36,369 nt of DNA from Prochlorococcus sp. AG-424-A03 (lineage in GTDB: Bacteria; Cyanobacteriota; Cyanobacteriia; PCC-6307; Cyanobiaceae), in assembly GCA_003213375.1 (NCBI GenBank), contig QCNA01000011.1, forward strand, positions 1 to 36,369. Reading direction: 5' to 3'. Both the position numbers and the translations under genes were made by a program. Positions 17,938 through 25,821 of the stretch are shown piece after piece; position 1 is the stretch's first letter; each line of letters opens with the position of its first letter. Under the pieces are notes generated by a model. The model had not been told where the DNA came from. It was given only the letters and a program-made list of their open reading frames with translations, and ran no database searches.

Positions 17938-18354
17938 ATGCATATTGATGATGCAGTTTTTTTAGAGGATTTATGCCCTAAGCTCAAATTAAGATTTTGG
18001 CGAAAGTCAATTCATACATTTACAAGCAAAAGATGCATATTTTGCGGAAAACCTTCAGAATCTATTGATCATATATTGCCACGAAGTCAAGGAGGATTAA
18101 ACATAACAGATAATTGCGTTCCAGCTTGTCTTTCATGCAATGGAGACAAATCAGATGAGAATGTTTTTGATTGGTACAGAAAGAAAAAATTTTATGATCC
18201 CAGAAGAGCAATGGCTATTAGTGCATGGTTAGAGGGAGACTTAAGATTATATATAAGATTATTACAATGGGCTAATCAAGAAATTAAGGAAAATAAAGCA
18301 AATTTTGAACAAAAAGAAAGGATTTTTTGCAAATTATATTTTTATAAAAAGTAA
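17938..18354 (+). CDS. HNH endonuclease family protein conserved in marine picocyanobacteria
   Basis: The 138-residue protein carries two CxxC-type zinc pairs (RCIFCGKP and ACLSCNGDKSDEN). Between them is the HNH core SIDHILPRSQGGLNITDNCV, giving the metal/catalytic His and the Asn. The N-terminus MHIDDAVFLEDLCPKLKLRF and the C-terminal helix with WLEGDLRLYIRLLQWA recall a small HNH protein recurrent in Prochlorococcus and Synechococcus. Whether it cuts DNA in a mobile-element or housekeeping role is unknown. It is monocistronic, preceded by a 270-bp gap with no gene that I can see. Confidence 0.8.
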   Translation: MHIDDAVFLEDLCPKLKLRFWRKSIHTFTSKRCIFCGKPSESIDHILPRSQGGLNITDNCVPACLSCNGDKSDENVFDWYRKKKFYDPRRAMAISAWLEGDLRLYIRLLQWANQEIKENKANFEQKERIFCKLYFYKK

Positions 18355-18471
18355 TTATCTAATTTGTGTTTTTACTTCTAATCCAACTAATTTAATAAGA
18401 ACTTTTGCATTACTTGACGTATTTTTTTATGTGTTAATTTAAGATAAATATTATTCACATAGCAAATATAA

Positions 18472-19670
18472 ATGAAAATTATTATTTCTTCATGTGGACC
18501 TTATCACAGTCTTCATCCAGCCAAAATTTTTCAGAAAGATGGTAATCTTGTCAAATACATAACAGGAGTCCCGAAAAATTATATTGAAAATCATCAAGAA
18601 TTTCCCAACAAAAAGTTCTTAAGTTTAAAGGTTCCTTTTTTAATTGGGTATATTTGTATTAAATTCAGATTACTTTTAGGCGATAATCTTTATTCAAAAA
18701 TACTAAGATATTCTCATAATTCATTCTCAAAAGCTTTAGCTAAAAATATAAAACTTCCATTTGATTTTTTTATTGGTTCATCCTCTTATTGCTCTGAAGC
18801 CCTATTTAAAGCAAAGAAATTAAACCCTAAATGCATCACCATAGTAGATCATGGAAGTTTAAATGAAGAATTTGAATTAGAGCAGAAAATTATTGAAGAA
18901 AAAAAATTTGGTTTTAAAATAACAGGAAATAGCCTGCACGAATGGCTAATAAATAAAGAGAATAAAGAACATCAATATGCAGACTATATTGTTTTACCAA
19001 GTTATTTAGCTAAAAAAAACATTTATTGATAGAGGTTTTAGCGAATCAAAATTAATAGTGAACCACCTTTACACAAATACAACTAAGTTTCAAAAAACTA
19101 TCAAAAGGGATAAAAAATTTAGAGTTTTATTCTGTGGCAGTATCGAACCTAGAAAGGGCATTCACTATTTATTAGAGGCTTTTAATAAATTAAAAATTGA
19201 AAATGCTGAACTATGGGTTATAGGTTCTCAAGATTATTTAAAAAAAGATAAATTATTTAAAAAATTTATAGATAAATCTAAAAATGAGAAAATAATCTAT
19301 TTTGATACTATTAATTCAAATAATTTAGCCGATTATTTTTCACAATGCTCTGTTCTAGTTCTACCATCGATTGCAGATGGATTTGGACTAGTGGTAATAC
19401 AAGCTATGTCATGTAATTTACCAGTAATAGTTAGTGAAAATACTGGAGCAAAAGATTTAATAAAAGAGGGGCATAATGGTTTTATTGTAGAAACAAGAAA
19501 TATTATTTCACTATCAGAAAAAATTAACTATTTTTACAAAAACCCAAAAAAAAATAAAAGAAATGGGAAACAACGCATTTGAAACTGTTAAAAATAATTA
19601 CACTAAGGAATCACATGGAAATAGATGGAAAAAAATATTAAATCAGTTGGCAAATAAACAAAAAATTTAA
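18472..19670 (+). pseudogene. GT4-type glycosyltransferase interrupted by two +1 frameshifts at poly-A runs
   Basis: Three consecutive frames together encode a normal ~398-residue GT-B glycosyltransferase. Piece 1 (18472-19029) is the acceptor domain, ending ADYIVLPSYLAKK. Piece 2 (about 19019-19582) begins TFIDRGFSESKLIVNHLY and includes the donor domain with GSIEPRKGIHYLLEAF and SIADGFGLVVIQAMSC. Piece 3 (19555-19670) is the C-terminal helix IKEMGNNAFETV...GNRWKKIL. The breaks fall in A8 at 19012-19019 and A9 at 19546-19554, each needing one A fewer. No other damage is visible. It is a recent pseudogene, a sequencing artefact, or a gene rescued by slippage; the sequence cannot tell which. 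Confidence 0.8.
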
Positions 19671-20023
19671 TTTTTTAAAAAGATAAGGATAGAAATATTT
19701 TTATTCTTTGGTGATATTGGTTGGAAAATATTTGATTTAATTTCACAAGGAAAACTAATTCTTGAAAAAGAAAAATTAAAAAAGCATATAATCTAATGTG
19801 TATAGGACCAGATCATCCGCTTTATAAAAGAATAATTATTTATTAAAATGGATTCCAATTAATTTATCTTAAAAAATAACTTTTGTAGATAGAAAATTTT
19901 TTTCAACTATTTTCCAATAATTTTTATATTACTATCTAGCAGATTCTAAAGTTTCAACTTTTGTACCTTTCATAAATGGATCACTTGATCTTTTATATTA
20001 GAATGATAGGAAGGGTAAATTTT
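19671..20023. other. Gap without a supported gene, possibly decayed coding DNA
   Basis: On the + strand there are two short open stretches, one with the peptide GDIGWKIFDLISQGKLILEK and one starting at an ATG near 19795 (MCIGPDHPLYKRIIIY). Neither is long enough or recognisable. The minus strand shows only a 13-codon ORF from the cat at about 19973. It may be eroded remains of an exchanged cassette. I see no RNA gene or terminator. Confidence 0.4.
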
Positions 20024-20800
20024 ATGCTGAAAAAACTTAAGCGATTTTTGATCCCAAATCTTAATCTAATATATGGTGGTCCATTAACTTTGGATGGATG
20101 GAGATGGATCTCAAGCAAATTACCTCCAACGGTAGATGATTGGACTCTTTTAGATATTGGTTGTGGATCTGGTGCATATACTATTAAAGCGGCTACTAAA
20201 GGATATATAGCGAGAGGTTTCTCATGGAATGCAAGTGCAACTAAGAAATGTACTATGCGAGCTAAATTAGTAAACTTAGAAAATTGTACATTTGATACTT
20301 TTGATGCAAGAGTCTTAGATAAGTATCCTTATGGAAATTATGATGTAATTATAAACTCTGAAAATATTGAGCATATATCTGATGATCTAAAATTAATGAG
20401 AGATATTTTTTCAAAACTTAAACCTGGGGGATTTCTATTGTTAACTTCTCCTTATTATTTTTATAATGTAATTAATAGTGATGATTTAGGACCATTTTCT
20501 AAATTTGAAGACGGAGGTCATGTAAGAAGAGGATATAGCAAAACAATGTTAGAGGAATTATGCGCAATTTCAGGCTTTAAGGTGGAAGAAATAACTATTC
20601 GTGGCGGATTATTCTCTCAATTATTAGAGAAAATTATTCGAAATTTAAATTTTTTATTAGGTGTTAAACTTACATGGTTATTAACGCTTCCATTAAGACT
20701 TTTCCCTATAATATTTGATCCTTTTGTAAGAAAAGTTTTTCAATATAAAGACTATAAGATTTGTCTTGTGGCATATAAGCCTAGATTTTCAGAACTTTAA
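20024..20800 (+). CDS. Class I SAM-dependent methyltransferase
   Basis: SAM motif I is LLDIGCGSGAYTIKAA, the acidic/post-I region follows, and NSENIEHISDD with LKPGGFLLLTSPYY are the post-II and III regions typical of Methyltransf_11/UbiG-like proteins. The best start is the ATG at 20024 (258 residues), 9 bp after the purine-rich AGGAAGG at 20008-20014; an upstream ATG at 19976 would add 16 residues without a ribosome-binding site. It is probably a sugar or lipid-carrier methyltransferase of the island; the acceptor is unknown. The ABC protein start follows within 2 bp, so the pair is likely co-transcribed. Confidence 0.8.
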   Translation: MLKKLKRFLIPNLNLIYGGPLTLDGWRWISSKLPPTVDDWTLLDIGCGSGAYTIKAATKGYIARGFSWNASATKKCTMRAKLVNLENCTFDTFDARVLDKYPYGNYDVIINSENIEHISDDLKLMRDIFSKLKPGGFLLLTSPYYFYNVINSDDLGPFSKFEDGGHVRRGYSKTMLEELCAISGFKVEEITIRGGLFSQLLEKIIRNLNFLLGVKLTWLLTLPLRLFPIIFDPFVRKVFQYKDYKICLVAYKPRFSEL

Positions 20801-20801
20801 T

Positions 20802-22469
20802 TTGAAAAAAGAAAGCTATAAATTTATCTACCAAGTCTTTTTTAGGTCGAAGAATAGTTTTGGTAACGTTTTATTTCTAATAATAATTTCAATTCTTGGA
20901 GCTTTTGTTGAGATTGGTTTTTTATCAACTATAAATATTATTCTTCAGCCCGAAAACGATAAATTAATATTTTCAAATTTAATTTTTATTTTAATTCTCT
21001 TAATGAGTATATTTTTTGGATTATTTAAATTTTACATAATGCGTATATGTGGAAGGATAATTGCACTGACGAGTGAAAGTATATATTTAAATTCATTCAT
21101 TTCTTCATTAAATAAATCATTGATTATATGGTCGGGAGAAGAATCAAGTTTTATAACGAAAAATACAATTTCAAACTATCGGATAGTCAATGGTATTTTT
21201 GTTCCTATAACTAATGCTATACCTCCATTTATCGTAAGTATTTTTCTTTCAATGTATTTGATTTATAAATATCCATTATTAGTTTTAATTTCTATATTAT
21301 GTGTGGTTTTGTATTATTTTGCGGTCATAAAATTTCTTTCGCCCCTCTTAAGAAGAAGATCTAAAATAATAAACAATCAAGATAAAAGAATGAAAGCTTT
21401 GTTAACTTTTAGTTTCAGGGATAAGTTGAATTTATTTTTTAACGGAAGTTTTCAAGATATATTTTCAAAGTACGATAGGGGAAATAATGAGGTTCGTAGG
21501 GCTGAAGCTGAAACCATTGTATTCAATAGTATACCCAGATCTATGCTTGAAGTAGCAGTATATGTTGTTGTTGTTTTTGCGTATTATATTTTGATTTTTA
21601 ACAACCAAAACGCTGATAAAAATAACATTACTCCAGGAGAATTAGCTACAATTTTAATTTGTTTTTTTAGATTAGCTGGTATAGCTAATCTAATTTATAA
21701 CACCATAGCTGCAGTAGGCATAAATAGTTCTCAACTAGAAGAATTAATTAATAGCAAGAAGTTTGTAAATATATTCAATAAAAAAACAAATCAAGGTAAA
21801 ATTGAAATTCCAAAGAAATCGATATTGAGAATAACAGGAAAAAGTTGTTATTTTAAAATACCTTTTAATATTCTAGATGAAATAAGAATTTCATCTGGAG
21901 AAATAACTACTATAGAAGGAGAGTCAGGAATAGGTAAGACAACATTTTGCAATTTATTAATGTTATCTGAATTTATAAATAAAACTGATGATTTCTCGAA
22001 CTTTAAACTTGAAGATAATATTAGTTTTGAAGATGATAAAAAATATCTGGGCTCCTTATTTTGTTTGAATTCTCAAAACTTATTAATAGATGGAATAACC
22101 GCTTATGAATTTCTAGAATCTGCAAATCCATCAAAAAGGAATGAAATATCAAGAGTTTTACAAAATTTATTTGGTAAGGATATGGTTATTTCTATAACTG
22201 AAAAAAGAAAAAAGCTAACGGAATTAAGCGGTGGAGAGTTTCAAAGACTTCTTATTGCGAGAACAATTATTTCTAATGCAAAATTTGTTTTTCTTGATGA
22301 AACAACAAGTGGTCTTGATAATGCAAACGAACTAAAAAGTATCGAGTTATTACTTCAAGAAAATATTGGAATACTAATTATTTCGCACAAAGGTATAGCG
22401 AAAAAATATGCAAAAAATAGATACAAGCTTTGCAAACTAGAAAAACAAATTAATATTGAAAGTGTTTAA
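20802..22469 (+). CDS. ABC transporter with fused permease and ATPase, PglK-like flippase
   Basis: This half-transporter has about six N-terminal membrane segments (residues ~20-300, starting VLFLIIISILGAFVEIGFL) and a C-terminal ATPase. Walker A is GESGIGKT at about 373-380, the signature LSGGEFQR near 474, Walker B VFLDETTSGLD, and the H-loop His in ISHKG. The overall plan resembles PglK, which flips lipid-linked oligosaccharides. TTG at 20802 is the likely start, directly after the methyltransferase stop; a TTG at 20766 would overlap it. No Wzx flippase is visible in the window, so this may be the exporter for the glycan. Alternatives such as lipid or peptide export are possible. Confidence 0.75.
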   Translation: MKKESYKFIYQVFFRSKNSFGNVLFLIIISILGAFVEIGFLSTINIILQPENDKLIFSNLIFILILLMSIFFGLFKFYIMRICGRIIALTSESIYLNSFISSLNKSLIIWSGEESSFITKNTISNYRIVNGIFVPITNAIPPFIVSIFLSMYLIYKYPLLVLISILCVVLYYFAVIKFLSPLLRRRSKIINNQDKRMKALLTFSFRDKLNLFFNGSFQDIFSKYDRGNNEVRRAEAETIVFNSIPRSMLEVAVYVVVVFAYYILIFNNQNADKNNITPGELATILICFFRLAGIANLIYNTIAAVGINSSQLEELINSKKFVNIFNKKTNQGKIEIPKKSILRITGKSCYFKIPFNILDEIRISSGEITTIEGESGIGKTTFCNLLMLSEFINKTDDFSNFKLEDNISFEDDKKYLGSLFCLNSQNLLIDGITAYEFLESANPSKRNEISRVLQNLFGKDMVISITEKRKKLTELSGGEFQRLLIARTIISNAKFVFLDETTSGLDNANELKSIELLLQENIGILIISHKGIAKKYAKNRYKLCKLEKQINIESV

Positions 22470-22525
22470 TTTAAGTTGTAATAGATAAAAAGTAAATATT
22501 TGGTAATTAATGTTAGAAAAACTTT

Positions 22526-23494
22526 TTATTCAATCTCTAAATTATTTAAATCAAGGAATAAAGAATAAGCCTTTTTACATAATTCTTTGTTAGTTTTTAG
22601 TCGGATTTCTTTTTTTGATTCTTTAAATTCAAAATTGTATAAATTTTCAATTTGAACTTTTTTCTGAATCTTATACCAATATTCTTTGCTTGAACAAAGT
22701 TTTTCATAACTTATAAAAATAATGTTGGCCTTATTCTTTAGCAATTTAACCGTGTTTTTATAAGTAAGATACCATTGCTCGATCCAATGATTGATATTCA
22801 GATCATCTTTAAAAGTTAGATTATCATTTCTAATGGGTATGTAATTTGGACCAAATTCGGTATGACCAATCCATTTCATATATTTAGATATAAAACGATC
22901 ATTTTTGCAATCTTCAATGAATTTTTTGTGTTGAATAAGTAAAGAGTATGAGTGCTGGATTGGATCTCTGTAAGGGATAAGTATCTTTGAATTTTTAAAA
23001 ATATTAGAAATTAATTCAATTCTTCTTATATTTTGATTATTTTTACTAAGGTATTTATCTTTGTTGTATTTTATAAGTATATTATTTACGTATTTTTTAA
23101 ATTTATCTTCCAATTCATAATCGTAAGCAAATGTTTTCCAAAAAACCTCTTCAAATGCTTCTGGAGACTCGGTTGAGACTTCAATACCATCCCCATGGGC
23201 TCTTTCTTTAAAGTTTAAATCATTTTTAATAAAGGAAATTTTAGACCACAAGTTAGGAGCTAATATGAATGGCATATCAGCATAAGATAAAGAAGCAAAA
23301 CTATTTGATTTAAAAAGTGCATTTAATAAAATTGTCGTTCCAGATCTTGCAAGTCCTGCAATAAATACATGGTTGTCCGGCTTTTGTAGAGAAGTTTTGA
23401 ATGAACTTTCGAAATCAAAAGTTACTTCTCGCATAAATTGTGATGATAGAGCAAATTGGTGAAGCTTTTGTTCCAACCAAGTGTAATTATTCAT
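22526..23494 (-). CDS. PAPS-dependent sulfotransferase family protein
   Basis: The 322-residue cytosolic-type protein has the 5'-phosphosulfate-binding loop FIAGLARSGTT at 44-54 and a 3'-phosphate-binding segment ILIPYRDPIQHSYSL with the Arg and Ser expected. It should transfer sulfate from PAPS to an acceptor, probably a glycan or lipid; the acceptor is not predictable. It is the last gene of a four-gene overlapping minus-strand set: its start overlaps the previous stop by 4 bp (ATGA type). No PAPS synthesis gene lies in the window. Confidence 0.78.
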   Translation of the reverse strand: MNNYTWLEQKLHQFALSSQFMREVTFDFESSFKTSLQKPDNHVFIAGLARSGTTILLNALFKSNSFASLSYADMPFILAPNLWSKISFIKNDLNFKERAHGDGIEVSTESPEAFEEVFWKTFAYDYELEDKFKKYVNNILIKYNKDKYLSKNNQNIRRIELISNIFKNSKILIPYRDPIQHSYSLLIQHKKFIEDCKNDRFISKYMKWIGHTEFGPNYIPIRNDNLTFKDDLNINHWIEQWYLTYKNTVKLLKNKANIIFISYEKLCSSKEYWYKIQKKVQIENLYNFEFKESKKEIRLKTNKELCKKAYSLFLDLNNLEIE

Positions 23495-23847
23495 TTTAAG
23501 ATTAACCTTCTTAAATACGCATAACTAAATGTTATTAATATTGAATAGATTATCCCAATCAATGAGAATGTAAATTCAAGAAAATTATTCAGAAATTTTT
23601 CTGTAATTAGAAAAAGTGAAGTAATCAATAAGAGGATAAATATCATTTGAAGTGAATACTTGATCATTTGCAATGAATATCTAGGAATTATATTTTCTTT
23701 CCAGTGATCGCTAATATTTTTATTCAAAATTATACCTATTGATTTTTTGCAAACTTTCACAGTCGAAGAAAGTAAGCCAAGATAATTTGAACGAATGAAT
23801 ATTTCAATAGATGATATGCAAATTAAGCAAAGAATCAATTGATTCAC
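23491..23847 (-). CDS. Small membrane protein of the sulfotransferase cassette
   Basis: This is a 118-residue protein with three or four likely membrane segments: an N-terminal one (LILCLICISSIEIFI), then FILLLITSLFLI and LIGIIYSILITFSYAYL. A basic cytoplasmic tail RRLILK closes it. It contains a small tandem repeat (YSLQMIKYSLQMI). There is no catalytic motif that I recognise. It overlaps its neighbours by 4 bp at both ends, so production is translationally tied to the arylsulfotransferase-like gene and the sulfotransferase. A role in membrane assembly or in holding the cassette proteins is a guess. Confidence 0.65.
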   Translation of the reverse strand: MNQLILCLICISSIEIFIRSNYLGLLSSTVKVCKKSIGIILNKNISDHWKENIIPRYSLQMIKYSLQMIFILLLITSLFLITEKFLNNFLEFTFSLIGIIYSILITFSYAYLRRLILK

Positions 23848-24032
23848 ATTCTTTTATTAATATTTTTTTTGGATGACATTTTTCTCTTTGCCTTCTTGTT
23901 TTTTAAAGCCCTTTTTATTGGATAATATAATATACCCCATAATCCCAAAAAGAATGCAGCAATTAGTCCAAAAATTGCTGCTATAACTCCTCCTCCCATT
24001 CCAGGGCCTAAGTAGGCAATTAAACTCTTCAT
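23844..24032 (-). CDS. Glycine-rich single-pass microprotein of the sulfotransferase cassette
   Basis: I start at the ATG at 24032 (MKSLIAYLGPGMGGGVIAAI), giving 62 residues; an upstream ATG at 24071 overlaps the preceding gene and adds 13 poor residues. The protein has a GPGMGGG loop, one hydrophobic segment (AAIFGLIAAFFLGLWGILYY) and a very basic tail (KRALKNKKAKRKMSSKK). I recall similar GPG-type small membrane proteins beside phosphatase, sulfatase and sulfotransferase genes, but this is memory only. Function unknown. Its stop overlaps the 118-residue gene by 4 bp. Confidence 0.65.
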   Translation of the reverse strand: MKSLIAYLGPGMGGGVIAAIFGLIAAFFLGLWGILYYPIKRALKNKKAKRKMSSKKNINKRM

Positions 24033-24063
24033 AATTGAGAATTTGAAATAAATTGAGATAGAT

Positions 24064-25425
24064 TCAGTCATTACATTTAACTCTTGATGATAAAAATTTC
24101 TTAACTATATTAATATCCTTATTATTGTATATAATTCTAGCCCAACCAACATCATATGTTTTTTTATCATCTGCACGATTAACATATGTCCATCTTAAAG
24201 ATCCATCTGAATTGATATAAAGCATTCGGCCAAAATTTGTTTCCTCAACAAAAAGGTCTCCATTTGACAAAATCTGACCTCGACCTTCAGTTGTTGTTCT
24301 TACATCATTTTTTATTAAACTATCATCAAGATATAAAGAATATTTATCAGTTTTGAAGTCATAAATGATTACTTGGTTGTTCCCATCAACAACATCACCG
24401 CTTATAAAATCCTTTGAATTATTATTAAAAACTGATATTGTATGGTCATTTAAAATATCAACATCATGTTGATGGAAAAATGGACCTGTGCCTTTCCAAA
24501 TTATTTTATTTGTTGATGGTCGATATAATATAACCATTGATTGATGTCTTAAAGATAAAAATAGGTCCCCTTTTTTCCAGAATTCTCCATCAAAATCTAC
24601 TGGTTGAATATCATTTAAATGAGTTGGATCAAATAAAAAGTTATTGATATCACCCGTCGCAAATAAAAGATACTCTAGACCATTTTCTATGAATATTTCT
24701 GAAAGAGACTTCTCAAATAAAATTTCTCCATTTGGCGACAATTTAACTATTCCATCGTCAACATAACCAAAATCACCCATCACTTTATTACCAACTTTTT
24801 CAATAGGTAGACTTTGTGGATAAATATAAGTTGAAGCCCAAATATTCCCTTCAATATCTGTCTCTATGGAGTGGTGAAATTTGTCATGATATTTTTGAAA
24901 AATTAGATTTGAACAAAAATCAATTTTTCTTAGTGGCGAATTATCAGTAAATACAAGACCACCATCTTCAATTAACTTTGGATGAGTTAAGACATACCTT
25001 GAATTATTAGCATCTCTTTTTATATAACGAAACTCTTCTTGATTATTTACCGATTTATTGAATTTATCAATATCAGGATTCCAAGTATGCAAAACTTGAA
25101 AATTGGTTAAATCAACTAGTTCAACTATTCCCTCTTTTAAATTTCCACTATATCTTGAAAGGAGAAGATAAGATTCTTTTGAATTAGGTTTACCATCAAA
25201 ACCATTTAATAAAGGGAATCTTGTTGGGACCCTATTATCATCATTAAATATTATCCTTTTAACTTTTACTGGTATTTCAACTAAAAATAATGCCTTTTTT
25301 GAGATTCCTCTAAATCTTGGTGCCTCAAGAAGTTCATGTCTTATTAGTAGACCAAAACTTATTGTTACAGGTATAGTTAAAAGGATGAATAAATAAAGGA
25401 TCCAAATTTCAATCTTTTTGAACAT
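24064..25425 (-). CDS. Arylsulfotransferase (ASST)-like beta-propeller protein
   Basis: The 453-residue protein has one N-terminal membrane segment (about 8-28) and an otherwise extracytoplasmic-looking body. ASST-family motifs in order: KFHHSIETDIEGNIWAS (His184/185), DPTHLNDIQPV (His269), FLSLRHQSMVILYRP (Arg293, His294), KGTGPFFHQHDVDIL (His318, His320), and late GRGQILSNGDLFVEE. ASST enzymes move sulfate between phenolic esters using an active-site His. It heads the four-gene set ending in a PAPS sulfotransferase; its stop lies near the next start. Substrate and whether it acts as a transferase at all are unknown. Confidence 0.72.
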   Translation of the reverse strand: MFKKIEIWILYLFILLTIPVTISFGLLIRHELLEAPRFRGISKKALFLVEIPVKVKRIIFNDDNRVPTRFPLLNGFDGKPNSKESYLLLSRYSGNLKEGIVELVDLTNFQVLHTWNPDIDKFNKSVNNQEEFRYIKRDANNSRYVLTHPKLIEDGGLVFTDNSPLRKIDFCSNLIFQKYHDKFHHSIETDIEGNIWASTYIYPQSLPIEKVGNKVMGDFGYVDDGIVKLSPNGEILFEKSLSEIFIENGLEYLLFATGDINNFLFDPTHLNDIQPVDFDGEFWKKGDLFLSLRHQSMVILYRPSTNKIIWKGTGPFFHQHDVDILNDHTISVFNNNSKDFISGDVVDGNNQVIIYDFKTDKYSLYLDDSLIKNDVRTTTEGRGQILSNGDLFVEETNFGRMLYINSDGSLRWTYVNRADDKKTYDVGWARIIYNNKDINIVKKFLSSRVKCND

Positions 25426-25821
25426 TGAACATTAAATAACAAAATGTTTGTGTAAGGTTTTAGATCTCTTTTAAAATAGCATAACTCTTAATTATATATC
25501 AAATACTATTTTAATAAGCGACATTTATTTGTTAATCATAATTATTTTTGATTTCTTATTTTTTTTAATTCAAAAGTCATGAAAGATATTAATAAAAATT
25601 TTTTAAACTTACAACAAAGGCTTGTATTTAAAGCAATTTTTATATGTTACATAAGGAGATAATAATATTTAAAGTTTTTTATTAGTTTATTGGCCCAATT
25701 AAAATAATAACTTTTGTTATTTAAAGGTCAAAAATAGTATTGCTAATTATGATTAACTTTGTTTATTATGTTTAAAATTGAGAATTTAAAATTTAATGTT
25801 TAAGGGATTAAGTTAAAAAGT
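25426..25821. other. Non-coding gap between divergent ASST-like and acyltransferase genes
   Basis: This is a 396-bp, very AT-rich gap that must hold both promoters. The only open frame of note is a 27-codon ORF from the ATG at 25579 (MKDINKNFLNLQQRLVFKAI). It has no recognisable product and may be a gene fragment. A purine-rich AAGGAGATA at about 25652-25660 has no start codon at the right distance. I see no RNA gene or repeat. Confidence 0.5.

Noticed and set aside
22488-22520. Terminator hairpin between the ABC protein and sulfotransferase genes
   Set aside because: AAAAAGT and ACTTTTT arms pair, but the loop is over 20 bases and the stem is pure AT; not convincing.
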